From: CAXBDP01 sp041689935
GTDB lineage: Bacteria > Bacteroidota > Bacteroidia > Cytophagales > Cyclobacteriaceae
Assembly: GCA_041689935.1 (NCBI GenBank)
Contig: JBDNFI010000042.1
Coordinates: 14,936 to 78,935, forward strand
DNA: 64,000 bases
Direction of reading: 5' to 3'
The position numbers and the translations under genes were made by a program. Shown piece by piece: positions 1 to 8,349 of the stretch. A model generated the notes under the pieces. The model worked only from the letters and a program-made list of their open reading frames with translations, was not told the origin of the DNA and did no database searches. Each line of letters begins with the position of its first letter. Within the stretch, counting starts at the first letter, position 1.

Positions 1-1
1 A

Positions 2-232
2 GGAACCGTAATCCAGCGCAAGAACAAGAGTACAAATGGTGAAACATTTACCGTTAGAAAAATTTCTAACGGGGTGGGTGTGGAAAGAATTTTCCCTTTG
101 TTATCACCAAGTATTGATAAAATTGAAGTCTTGAGAAGAGGTTCTGTAAAAAGAGCTAAACTTTATTACCTACGAGGACGCCAAGGAAAAGCGGCAAGAA
201 TCAAGGAAAAAATTACTTCATCAAAACCATAA
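2..232 (+). CDS. rplS: 50S ribosomal protein L19, C-terminal part (5' end outside window)
   Basis: The first 76 codons read in frame as the C-terminal two thirds of ribosomal protein L19. The frame contains the family signature around VERIFPLLSPSIDKIEVLRR and the basic stretch RAKLYYLRGRQGKAARI. L19 sits at the 30S-50S interface of the large subunit. The start codon lies upstream of the window. A strong intrinsic terminator follows four bases after the stop codon, so this is the last gene of its transcript. Confidence 0.95.
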   Translation, partial: GTVIQRKNKSTNGETFTVRKISNGVGVERIFPLLSPSIDKIEVLRRGSVKRAKLYYLRGRQGKAARIKEKITSSKP

Positions 233-235
233 AGG

Positions 236-258
236 AAAGAGGCTTCGGCCTCTTTTTT
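236..258 (+). terminator. Intrinsic terminator after rplS
   Basis: An eight-base-pair perfect stem (AAAGAGGC / GCCTCTTT) closes on a stable TTCG tetraloop and runs into a T-tract. It starts directly after the rplS stop codon. Confidence 0.9.
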
Positions 259-270
259 ATTTTCCCTCAA

Positions 271-302
271 TTGTGATTACGGCTTGATTTTGGATAATTT
301 TG
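271..302 (+). promoter_or_regulatory. Bacteroidota-type promoter for dapF
   Basis: TTG at 271-273 and TAATTTTG at 295-302 fit the Bacteroidota -33 (TTG) and -7 (TAnnTTTG) elements with a 21-base spacer. The dapF ATG is 20 bases downstream, so the leader would be short. The site lies just after the rplS terminator, which makes an independent dapF transcript likely. Confidence 0.6.
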
Positions 303-322
303 AACTATCTCAAATTTAAAGC

Positions 323-1099
323 ATGCAAACCCCTTTTTACAAGTATCACGGTACTGGAAACGACTTTATAATGATTGATAACCGAGAAGGGCTCCTTGGG
401 TCAACTTTTCGCAATCATATCCCAACGCTTTGTCACAGACATTTTGGCATAGGGGCAGATGGGGTCATTCTTATCCAGCTTCACACAGATTACGATTTCG
501 AAATGGTCTACTACAATCCTGATGGTAGCCAAAGTCTTTGTGGAAATGGGAGTAGATGCGCCATAGCTTTTGCAAGAGATTTGAAATTGATAAAAGATAG
601 GGCAATATTTTTGGCCTACGATGGTGTGCATTCGGCCTTTATCGAAAACAATCAAATTCACTTAAGCATGGCTGATGTCAATAAGATAGATGTTATTGAG
701 GAAGATTACTTTGTAAACACAGGATCTCCACATTACATTAAACTTGTGCAGTCGGTACAAAACATTGACGTAGTAAGCCAAGGAAGAAAAATTCGAAACT
801 CAGAGTCATTCGAACCGAATGGTACAAATGTAAATTTTGTTGAATTACATGTTGATGATAATTCCCTCCAAATTCGAACCTACGAAAGAGGCGTTGAGGA
901 TGAAACCTTGTCTTGCGGTACGGGTGTTGCAGGTGCAGCGCTAACCGCTTCCGAATTAGGCTTCCAAAGTCCAGTTTATGTGCGTACTAAAGGTGGTGAT
1001 TTGCAAGTTTCCTTTTTCAAAAATGCGGGAGGTAGGTATTCTGATATACACTTAATTGGCCCAGCCGTTAAGGTCTTTCAGGGTGAATTCGAGTTATAG
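323..1099 (+). CDS. dapF: Diaminopimelate epimerase
   Basis: The 258-residue product matches the full length of DapF, which interconverts LL- and meso-diaminopimelate in the lysine and peptidoglycan pathway in the cytosol. Both active-site cysteine motifs are visible: CGNGSRC in the N-terminal half (about residue 73) and ETLSCGTGVAGAAL near residue 200. The N-terminus (YHGTGNDFI) is the canonical start of the family, which supports the ATG used. It has its own candidate promoter and lies 76 bases upstream of secA. One GCGGGAGG octamer lies in the gene at 1025, read as Ala-Gly-Gly. Confidence 0.96.
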   Translation: MQTPFYKYHGTGNDFIMIDNREGLLGSTFRNHIPTLCHRHFGIGADGVILIQLHTDYDFEMVYYNPDGSQSLCGNGSRCAIAFARDLKLIKDRAIFLAYDGVHSAFIENNQIHLSMADVNKIDVIEEDYFVNTGSPHYIKLVQSVQNIDVVSQGRKIRNSESFEPNGTNVNFVELHVDDNSLQIRTYERGVEDETLSCGTGVAGAALTASELGFQSPVYVRTKGGDLQVSFFKNAGGRYSDIHLIGPAVKVFQGEFEL

Positions 1100-1175
1100 C
1101 GAAGACTGTTTACAGATAATTACCTGTTTCTAACAAAAAGAAATTAATTTTACCTTCTTATAAAAAATAATACTG

Positions 1176-4100
1176 ATGCTGAATTTCTTGACGAAAGGTT
1201 TAACCAAATTATTTGGTACTAAATCAGACAGAGACGTAAAGGAGTTATTGCCTTACGTTCAAAAGGTAAATGATGAATACGTTAAGTTACCTAAAATAAG
1301 CGATGATGAATTAAGGGCGGTTGCTCAAGCAATTCGTGATGAAATAGATGCTTACCTAAAAGAAATTGACGATCAAATCGCCAATCAGAAAGAAAAGGCC
1401 GATAATACTCCAGATGCTGATCTTGATGCAAAAGAGGATATATTCAAAGAAGTAGATCGACTAGAACTTGAGCGTAATAAAAAGCTCGAAGAAGTTTTAG
1501 AAATTGTCCTCCCGCGTGCTTTTGCGATCATCCGTGAAACCGCTCGAAGATTGAAAGAAAACGGCAAACTGGAAGTAACAGCATTGGATTATGATCGTGG
1601 ATTTGCCATAAAATGCAAGCATGTTCAAATTGAGGGTGATAAAGCCATTTGGGGCAACAAATGGGTGGTTGCTGGCAATGAGCTAGAATGGGATATGCTG
1701 CACTACGATGTGCAAATTATAGGGGGCGTAGTATTGCATCAAGGTAAAGTAGCAGAAATGGCCACAGGAGAAGGTAAAACACTTGTCGCTACCTTCCCTG
1801 CTTTCCTAAATGCGCTAGCACGAAGAGGAGTTCACATCGTAACCGTAAACGACTACCTTGCAAAGAGGGATTCCGAATGGATGGCTCCATTATTCCAGTT
1901 TTTTGGAATGAATGTAGACTGCATAGATAAGCATCAGTCCAACTCGGAAATGCGCCGCCAGGCATATTTGGCCGATATTACTTACGGTACCAATAATGAA
2001 TTTGGCTTTGATTACTTAAGGGATAATATGTCTCGTGAGGTAAAAGATTTGGTGCAAAAAGGCCATCACTTTGCTATGATCGATGAGGTCGATTCTGTGT
2101 TGATTGATGAAGCAAGAACACCGCTCATTATTTCAGGGCCAGTTCCAAAAGGCGATCAGCATGAATTCCATGAGATGAAGCCTAGGATTGCCAAATTAGT
2201 TGACGTTCAAAAGAAATTAATCGGCCAATATCTGAATGAAGCCAAAAAGCTCATTGCTGACGGAAACGAAGCTGAAGGGGGTACAGCCTTATTTAGAGTG
2301 CATAGAGGTTTTCCAAAATACAAGCCACTTATCAAGTTCTTAAGCGAAGCTGGCATGCGTTCGATCCTGCAAAAAACCGAAAACTATTATTTAGCTGATA
2401 ATTCTCGTTTGATGCCTGAGGCTGATGAGCCACTTTACTTCACCATTGAGGAAAAGAGCAATCAGGTGCAAATGACAGAAAAGGGAACAGAACTAATTAC
2501 AGCGGAAGGCGAAGATATTAATTTCTTCATATTGCCTGATATTGGATTTGAAACTCACCAAATTAGTAAGGCGGAAGATTTAACACCAGAAGAAAAGAAG
2601 ACGCAAAAGGATCAACTTATCAAAGATTATTCGATAAAAGGGCAAAGGATACACACCATTAACCAATTGTTGAAAGCGTATACGCTGTTCGAAAAGGATA
2701 CTGAATACATTCTTGCCGATAGCAAAGTAAAAATAGTTGATGAGCAAACAGGTAGGGTCTTGGATGGCCGCAGGTATTCTGATGGCTTGCATCAAGCGAT
2801 AGAAGCGAAGGAAAATGTGAAAGTAGAAGATGCCTCACAAACCTATGCGACCATTACTTTGCAAAACTACTTCCGTATGTATCACAAGCTAAGTGGTATG
2901 ACGGGTACTGCAGAGACAGAAGCAGGTGAATTTTGGGAAATTTATAAGCTTGATGTAGTTGTAATTCCTACTAATAGACCCATAGTCCGTGATGATCGCC
3001 AAGATTTTGTTTTCAAAACAACGAGAGAAAAATTCAACGCGGTAGCAAACGAAATACAAGATCTTACTGCTAAAGGTAGGCCAGTCCTTGTCGGTACTAC
3101 TTCTGTAGAAATTTCTGAGCTATTGAGCAGGATGCTTACCATTAAGAAAATAACGCATCAGGTATTGAATGCTAAACAACACCAGCGAGAAGCTGAAATT
3201 GTGGCGGGAGCAGGACAGCCTGGAGCGGTGACGATAGCTACCAACATGGCAGGTAGAGGTACCGATATCAAATTGAGCGCAGACTCTAAAAAGGCGGGAG
3301 GTTTGGCGATTATAGGTACCGAACGCCACGAATCAAGGCGAGTAGATAGGCAGCTGAGAGGTAGATCGGGCCGCCAAGGGGATCCTGGATCTACTCAATT
3401 CTTTGTTTCTTTAGAGGATAACCTAATGCGTCTTTTTGGGTCCGAAAGAATTGCTAAACTAATGGATCGATTGGGTCTAGAGGATGGGGAAGTTATTCAG
3501 CATTCTATGATCACAAAATCCATCGAAAGAGCCCAAAAGAAAGTAGAAGAAAACAACTTTGGAATACGAAAGCGATTGCTCGAATACGATGATGTAATGA
3601 ACTCTCAACGAGAGGTTATATACAAAAAGCGTAGAAATGCACTATTTGGTGCGCGACTTTCTTTGGACATCGTCAATATGATGTTTGATACCTGTGAAAG
3701 TATTGTAAATAAAGCAAAAGCCTCGGAGGATCTTGAGGCATTCAAATTGGATACGATAAGTTTGTTGGGGATTTCATACGAGCTTGAAGAAGCTGAATTG
3801 AAGGCCATTAACCCAAGTGATTTGGCATACAAGCTATTTGACGAAACCTACAAGGGATATCAAGATAAGAATGCGAAAGTGTGTCTAATGGCCGTGCCAG
3901 TGCTACGCAGTGTGTTAGAAAACCGCGGTGCAACTGTCAAGGAAATCCTTGTTCCCTTCTCTGATGGCAATAAACAAATTGGTGTGATCGCCGATTTGAA
4001 AAAATCTGTAGATTCAAATGGAGAAGAGTTAATCCATAGCATGGAGAAAGCATCCACTTTGGCAATAATTGACAATGTATGGAAGGAACATTTGAGAGAT

Positions 4101-4544
4101 ATGGATGATTTGAAGCAATCTGTGCAGAATGCGGTTTATGAGCAGAAAGATCCTTTGCTAATCTACAAGTTCGAAGCATTTGAGCTATTCAAAAAGCTTA
4201 CAGAAAGAATAAATGAAGAGTCGGTTACTTTCTTGAGCAAAGCCATCCTCCCGCTTAAGCCAAATGATGATGTGAAAGAAGCAAAAGCTGCTAAACAAAG
4301 AGAGCAAAATTACAAAGAGAGTAAAGAGGATTCAAAATCATTACTTTCTAGAGGAAGCGGAGCTCCAATTCCTGCAAATCGCCCACCAGTAGAGAAGACA
4401 ATGCCTATTAAATCGGAAAAAATAATGGGCCGAAATGATAAAGTGACTGTTCAGTATCCGGATGGCACATTGAAAAAGGATGTAAAATTTAAAACCGTAG
4501 AGGAAGACGTTAAGAGTAATCGTTGTGTAATTATCGACTCCTAA
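1176..4544 (+). CDS. secA: Preprotein translocase ATPase subunit SecA
   Basis: This 1122-residue ATPase drives protein export through SecYEG. Visible motifs are Walker A (MATGEGKTLVA, about residues 195-205), the DEAD-like IDEVDSVLIDEARTPLIISG region, NMAGRGTDIKL, and RQLRGRSGRQGDPGSTQFF of the second motor domain. The protein is longer than the roughly 900 residues of E. coli SecA because of extra charged segments near residues 60-105 and elsewhere, as is usual in Bacteroidota. The C-terminus ends without the CxC...CH zinc/SecB-binding motif. Three exact GCGGGAGG octamers lie inside (1508, 3294, 4247), in both orientations. A lipoprotein gene follows after six bases, probably co-transcribed. 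Confidence 0.97.
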   Translation: MLNFLTKGLTKLFGTKSDRDVKELLPYVQKVNDEYVKLPKISDDELRAVAQAIRDEIDAYLKEIDDQIANQKEKADNTPDADLDAKEDIFKEVDRLELERNKKLEEVLEIVLPRAFAIIRETARRLKENGKLEVTALDYDRGFAIKCKHVQIEGDKAIWGNKWVVAGNELEWDMLHYDVQIIGGVVLHQGKVAEMATGEGKTLVATFPAFLNALARRGVHIVTVNDYLAKRDSEWMAPLFQFFGMNVDCIDKHQSNSEMRRQAYLADITYGTNNEFGFDYLRDNMSREVKDLVQKGHHFAMIDEVDSVLIDEARTPLIISGPVPKGDQHEFHEMKPRIAKLVDVQKKLIGQYLNEAKKLIADGNEAEGGTALFRVHRGFPKYKPLIKFLSEAGMRSILQKTENYYLADNSRLMPEADEPLYFTIEEKSNQVQMTEKGTELITAEGEDINFFILPDIGFETHQISKAEDLTPEEKKTQKDQLIKDYSIKGQRIHTINQLLKAYTLFEKDTEYILADSKVKIVDEQTGRVLDGRRYSDGLHQAIEAKENVKVEDASQTYATITLQNYFRMYHKLSGMTGTAETEAGEFWEIYKLDVVVIPTNRPIVRDDRQDFVFKTTREKFNAVANEIQDLTAKGRPVLVGTTSVEISELLSRMLTIKKITHQVLNAKQHQREAEIVAGAGQPGAVTIATNMAGRGTDIKLSADSKKAGGLAIIGTERHESRRVDRQLRGRSGRQGDPGSTQFFVSLEDNLMRLFGSERIAKLMDRLGLEDGEVIQHSMITKSIERAQKKVEENNFGIRKRLLEYDDVMNSQREVIYKKRRNALFGARLSLDIVNMMFDTCESIVNKAKASEDLEAFKLDTISLLGISYELEEAELKAINPSDLAYKLFDETYKGYQDKNAKVCLMAVPVLRSVLENRGATVKEILVPFSDGNKQIGVIADLKKSVDSNGEELIHSMEKASTLAIIDNVWKEHLRDMDDLKQSVQNAVYEQKDPLLIYKFEAFELFKKLTERINEESVTFLSKAILPLKPNDDVKEAKAAKQREQNYKESKEDSKSLLSRGSGAPIPANRPPVEKTMPIKSEKIMGRNDKVTVQYPDGTLKKDVKFKTVEEDVKSNRCVIIDS

Positions 4545-4550
4545 TTTTTT

Positions 4551-5063
4551 ATGAAAAGGATAAATGGCTTATTAATCGTATTGCTAATAATAGCATTTGC
4601 AAGCTGTGTCCCTGCAAAGAGCAGTAAGTCGCCTAGTCTTCCAGCGAGCTATTCAGAAGACTTATCGAGCCTGCGTATGAAACCTCAATCTGTAGCAGAA
4701 AAGGAGGAAGTAATGCAGACCACCAAGTCGCCTTTTGTAACACCCACAAGCGATGTTACACGTGATGTAAATATCGTGCTGGATTCCTTGACTGCCAAAA
4801 ATAGGAATAGAGGCTTTTTAGAGGGATATTCGATTCAAGTGTATTCTGGTGGCAGCAGGACATTGGCAACAGAAACTCGGAGTAAAATTATGGAAGCCAA
4901 TGAGGACATCAACCCAGAAATTACCTACGAGCAGCCAAATTATAAGGTGAAGATCGGTTTTTATGCAGAAAGGGTTGAGGCTCTACAAATTTATCAATTG
5001 TTGAAACCTGACTATCCAAGTACGTTGATCGTTCCTGAAAGGAGGAGTTTGAGAAATGAATGA
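4551..5063 (+). CDS. SPOR-like lipoprotein
   Basis: A 170-residue predicted lipoprotein. The N-terminus has a hydrophobic signal ending in the lipobox-like AFASC, so Cys19 would carry the lipid. Residues from about 90 on (YSIQVYSGGSRTLATETR and KVKIGFYAERVEALQIYQLL) have the beta-alpha-beta pattern of SPOR-like domains, which in general bind denuded peptidoglycan; that role is an inference here. It starts six bases after secA and its last eight bases overlap the next gene, so secA, this gene and the amidohydrolase probably form one transcript. Confidence 0.75.
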   Translation: MKRINGLLIVLLIIAFASCVPAKSSKSPSLPASYSEDLSSLRMKPQSVAEKEEVMQTTKSPFVTPTSDVTRDVNIVLDSLTAKNRNRGFLEGYSIQVYSGGSRTLATETRSKIMEANEDINPEITYEQPNYKVKIGFYAERVEALQIYQLLKPDYPSTLIVPERRSLRNE

Positions 5064-6246
5064 TTTGAAAAGCAAAGTACAAGAGCTAGCAAAGCAATTG
5101 GCTCCTTCAGTAATTGGAATTCGCAGACATTTGCATGCAAATCCCGAACTATCCTTTCAAGAATTTGAAACGGCTTCATTTGTGGAAGCAGAATTAAGGA
5201 GCATTGGCTTAAATCCAACCATTGGAGTGGCGGGAACTGGGCTAACGGCGCTCATTGAAGGAAGGAACCCATCAAAGAAAGTGGTTGCCCTGAGGGCAGA
5301 TATGGATGCTTTACCGATTATTGAAGCGAACGAAGTGCCGTACCGATCTACAAAGCCAGGAGTAATGCATGCTTGTGGTCATGATGCCCATACATCATCT
5401 CTTTTGGGTGCAGCGCGTATTTTGCATAGTTTACGCAATGATTTTGAAGGAAGTATTAAATTGATTTTCCAACCTGGAGAAGAGGTGGCTCCTGGTGGTG
5501 CTTCATTAATGATAAAGGATGGGGCATTGCAAAATCCTGCACCAAAAGCTATTCTTGGTCAACATGTAATGCCGCTTATTCCTGTTGGCAAAGTAGGTTT
5601 TCGATCAGGCTTGTATATGGCGAGTGCAGATGAGATATATATTACCGTAAGAGGTAAAGGTGGCCATGCTGCTATGCCAGATAATACCGTCGATCCAATT
5701 TTAATTAGTGCTCATTTAATCGTGGCCTTACAGCAAATTGTAAGTAGAAACGCAAATCCAAAGGTTCCTTCTGTTCTTTCTTTCGGGCATATTGAAGGCT
5801 TAGGTGCTACCAATGTAATTCCTAATGAGGTGAAGATTAAAGGGACTTTTCGAACCTTAAATGAGAAATGGAGGGCGGATGCAAAATTGCGAATTCGTAA
5901 ATTGGCCGAAGGACTTGCGCAAAGCATGGGAGGCCAATGTGAGGTAAATATTGTGGATGGCTACCCATATTTAGAAAATGAACCTGAGTTGACTAATCGT
6001 TCGAAAATTGCTGCCATTGATTATCTAGGTGCTACCAACGTTCTTGATTTGGATATTTGGATGGCTTCGGAAGACTTCTCCTATTATTCTCAAGAAATTG
6101 ACGCTTGCTTTTATAGATTAGGAACCAGAAATGAAGAAAAGGGAATCATATCAGGTGTTCATACTCCAACATTTGATATAGACGAAGATTCCCTCGAAAT
6201 TGGAGCAGGCTTAATGGCTTGGTTGGCCATTTCAGAGTTAGCATAA
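5056..6246 (+). CDS. M20-family amidohydrolase (N-acyl-amino-acid / hippurate hydrolase type)
   Basis: The 396-residue product is a full-length M20D metallopeptidase/amidohydrolase. Metal-site motifs are in order: DMDALPI (about 81), HACGHDAHT (about 101), QPGEE (about 136), HAAMPDNTVDPI in the dimerisation domain, and the late SEDFSYY histidine/acid region. Members cleave N-acyl amino acids or indole-amino-acid conjugates; the exact substrate cannot be read from sequence. It has no signal peptide and is likely cytosolic. It overlaps the preceding lipoprotein gene by eight bases and converges on the PiT-like gene 11 bases downstream. Confidence 0.88.
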   Translation: MNDLKSKVQELAKQLAPSVIGIRRHLHANPELSFQEFETASFVEAELRSIGLNPTIGVAGTGLTALIEGRNPSKKVVALRADMDALPIIEANEVPYRSTKPGVMHACGHDAHTSSLLGAARILHSLRNDFEGSIKLIFQPGEEVAPGGASLMIKDGALQNPAPKAILGQHVMPLIPVGKVGFRSGLYMASADEIYITVRGKGGHAAMPDNTVDPILISAHLIVALQQIVSRNANPKVPSVLSFGHIEGLGATNVIPNEVKIKGTFRTLNEKWRADAKLRIRKLAEGLAQSMGGQCEVNIVDGYPYLENEPELTNRSKIAAIDYLGATNVLDLDIWMASEDFSYYSQEIDACFYRLGTRNEEKGIISGVHTPTFDIDEDSLEIGAGLMAWLAISELA

Positions 6247-6257
6247 AGCTTGGCTAC

Positions 6258-7391
6258 TTAATCAGGCCAAACCATATTTATCAACTCTGTTCGCATTGTT
6301 TCGTTAATCGATAAAGCCAATATAATGGAGACTAATAATCCTATGCCTGCATAAAGTGCGTCCTTTCGAACCAGCCCTAATGCTTTCTGAATTCCTTTTA
6401 CTCTTCTTGCTGGGTTAGTTTTCATCATATTGATGGCAATTTCCCTCCCGCCCAATAGGCCTAAGAATACCCAGGTGGTACTTATGGGAATAGTGCTTAT
6501 CACCTTGAGATAGAAGAGTAATGCTGCGTAAACGATATCTACAATGGTTGCAGCTCTTACATCTGTCACATCTGCTTTTTCATTTACAATTCCTTGAATT
6601 TTATCGCCTTTCAAATAAAACAACACACCTAGACCAGCGAAGAGGTAGCCAGCCATAATTAGAAACTCCCACAACTCTAACTGTCTTGGCAAAACAACGG
6701 CGATATTAGAAACATCTTGCATAATCCATACTGCCCACAAAGTACCGCTAGTGATCCATTGGAAGGGTGTCCACCATTTGCTGGCAGCTTTATTTTTCAC
6801 TTTATTTTCCAACCACCTAGTGATCAGAACCCAGATAATGATTGCTACAAAAAAGGCTAATATATAGCCCGTGAAACTTTTCAACAAGATACTTCCGATA
6901 GAGCTGCTTCTGGTAGAAAAAGCACTTAATAGCAAAATGGACGTAGACACAGGCATCCTGAGCCGGGTAAGGATAAGTAAGATAATCGGGGCGGCAACCT
7001 GCAAAAATTCAAAAGTAGCTGGCGCTACATCAAGGCCGGGCGTGTTCAAGCGTTGATAGGATACATCGCCATCATTTACAACAAAACTATAGGTAAGGGT
7101 GATGACAAATATGCTACCCATGTAGAGCCAAAGCCAATACCATTTACGATTTCCGTTGGAAGAAATAAACGTTCCGATAGTTTGAATACTATCGTTGGCT
7201 ATAGCTGAGTATCCTGCAAGTAGAAATGCCAACCACATCGCTAAGGTCGGATTTTTAAAAACCAACCCACTGATAACTAAAAGACCAATTATTATAATTA
7301 GAAATCCTCTTTCTTTCCTTATGTTAGTATTAAGCCTCGACAATGCACTAGTTCCTACAGAGGAAGACGGAGTTGATTGCTTTGATGACAT
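6258..7391 (-). CDS. PiT-like (inorganic phosphate transporter fold) membrane protein
   Basis: A 377-residue polytopic membrane protein with about ten hydrophobic segments after a serine-rich cytosolic N-terminus. Two internally related signatures resemble the PF01384 phosphate-transporter repeats: AGYSAIANDSIQTIGTFISS with PVSTSILLLSAF in the first half, and ISTTWVFLGLLGGREIAI in the second. These recall the GxNDxANxxGT and PxSTTH motifs of PiT proteins, but the match is divergent, so the transported ion is uncertain. It is monocistronic, converging with the amidohydrolase and divergent from the holin-like gene. One GCGGGAGG lies in the sense strand at 6444. Confidence 0.65.
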   Translation of the reverse strand: MSSKQSTPSSSVGTSALSRLNTNIRKERGFLIIIIGLLVISGLVFKNPTLAMWLAFLLAGYSAIANDSIQTIGTFISSNGNRKWYWLWLYMGSIFVITLTYSFVVNDGDVSYQRLNTPGLDVAPATFEFLQVAAPIILLILTRLRMPVSTSILLLSAFSTRSSSIGSILLKSFTGYILAFFVAIIIWVLITRWLENKVKNKAASKWWTPFQWITSGTLWAVWIMQDVSNIAVVLPRQLELWEFLIMAGYLFAGLGVLFYLKGDKIQGIVNEKADVTDVRAATIVDIVYAALLFYLKVISTIPISTTWVFLGLLGGREIAINMMKTNPARRVKGIQKALGLVRKDALYAGIGLLVSIILALSINETMRTELINMVWPD

Positions 7392-7568
7392 TTATAAGGA
7401 TTTATTTACTTATGATGGTAAAATATGGCGGGTCACAAATTGCTGCACAAAAGTAGAAATTGTTTTCAGATTTAATGTTACCAAATTGTTAACCTCAAAA
7501 TTCTCAATGGTTTATTATAATAATTTTTGCTCTTAGGTTAATAAATTTCTATTGACTAATTATTTGCC

Positions 7569-7576
7569 TAACTTTG
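7569..7576 (+). promoter_or_regulatory. Candidate -7 element for the holin-like operon
   Basis: TAACTTTG matches TAnnTTTG and lies 37 bases upstream of the ATG of the holin-like gene. I do not see a well-spaced TTG partner; the nearest, at 7552, is only 14 bases away. The support is therefore the -7 element and position only. Confidence 0.45.
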
Positions 7577-7613
7577 ATTACGTTAAAAAGGGTGATTTTA
7601 ACCTTTAAATAAG

Positions 7614-8018
7614 ATGAAATTGTTTGGATTACCGAAATTGGAGGACTTAGTACAAAACTTAATCGGGTTTCTCGAAACCCGAATAGATCTTTTCAAAATG
7701 GAGGCCAAGGAAGAACTTGCAAAGGGAATCTCTCGATTTCTACTCTTTACATTTTTTTTGCTCACGTTCAGCCTTTTTGTGATTTTTGCAAGTATTACAC
7801 TTTCTCTCTATCTTAATAGTGTTTTTGGAAATACATTTTTTGGATTCGGTATTGTAGCCATAGCGTATTTGTTATTTTTTGCAGTTTTGTATTTGACAAG
7901 AAATGCTCCCTTTTGGCAGCAAATAATTTATAAAATGATTAATTATTCAGCTGAATCAATCGATAAAGAAAATGGAAGATCTGGAGATAAAAAAGAAGAT
8001 TCTCAGCCAGAAGAGTGA
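7614..8018 (+). CDS. Holin-like / phage holin family III membrane protein
   Basis: The 134-residue product has an amphipathic N-terminal helix (LEDLVQNLIGFLETRIDLFKMEAKEELAKG), two strong transmembrane segments (about 43-70 and 77-98) and a charged acidic tail. This layout is that of the chromosomal Holin-X/YqjE-like family, found widely in bacteria outside prophages; no phage genes are nearby and lysis is not implied. Its last 47 bases overlap the next gene in another frame, so the two are translated from one message. Confidence 0.65.
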   Translation: MKLFGLPKLEDLVQNLIGFLETRIDLFKMEAKEELAKGISRFLLFTFFLLTFSLFVIFASITLSLYLNSVFGNTFFGFGIVAIAYLLFFAVLYLTRNAPFWQQIIYKMINYSAESIDKENGRSGDKKEDSQPEE

Positions 8019-8349
8019 GGATTATCTACTGAAGATGGATTCTCAAATTGGCGATATTAAGAGCGATCTTAATAAATGGGGAAAGGTTCTTGCTGTTGCC
8101 GGTGGTGCAATGATTGTTTCATATTGGCTGTTCAGTGGGAAAAAGGGTAAGTCAAAGAAGAAAGCTGCTCTAAAATTAAATGATCAGCAATATTATTATC
8201 CAGAGCCTTTACGGCAAGAATCTGGATTGTTACGAGAAATAAAGCATCAAGCGGCTTACATGATTGTTGCTTTTGCAAAACAAAAATTAGTTGACTATTT
8301 GTCATCGATCAACAATAATTCTACTAGTGAACAAGAAAATACTCAGTAA
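7972..8349 (+). CDS. Small membrane-anchored protein of unknown function
   Basis: A 125-residue protein I do not recognise. It has a charged helical N-terminus (about residues 1-36), one hydrophobic segment (VLAVAGGAMIVSYWLF, about 39-54), a lysine-rich patch just after it, and a C-terminal helical region with AYMIVAFAKQKLVDYL. It overlaps the holin-like gene by 47 bases and the start of the GGGP synthase gene by 23 bases. The position suggests a role at the membrane together with the upstream protein. Confidence 0.6.
   Translation: MEDLEIKKKILSQKSEDYLLKMDSQIGDIKSDLNKWGKVLAVAGGAMIVSYWLFSGKKGKSKKKAALKLNDQQYYYPEPLRQESGLLREIKHQAAYMIVAFAKQKLVDYLSSINNNSTSEQENTQ

Noticed and set aside
7195..7536. 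113-codon plus-strand frame over the 5' end of the PiT-like gene
   Set aside because: Mostly antisense to the PiT-like coding region; the remainder is AT-rich intergenic DNA without a start signal.
7614..8018. Prophage, on account of the holin-like protein
   Set aside because: No integrase, structural or replication genes are nearby; this holin-like family is common in chromosomes outside phages.
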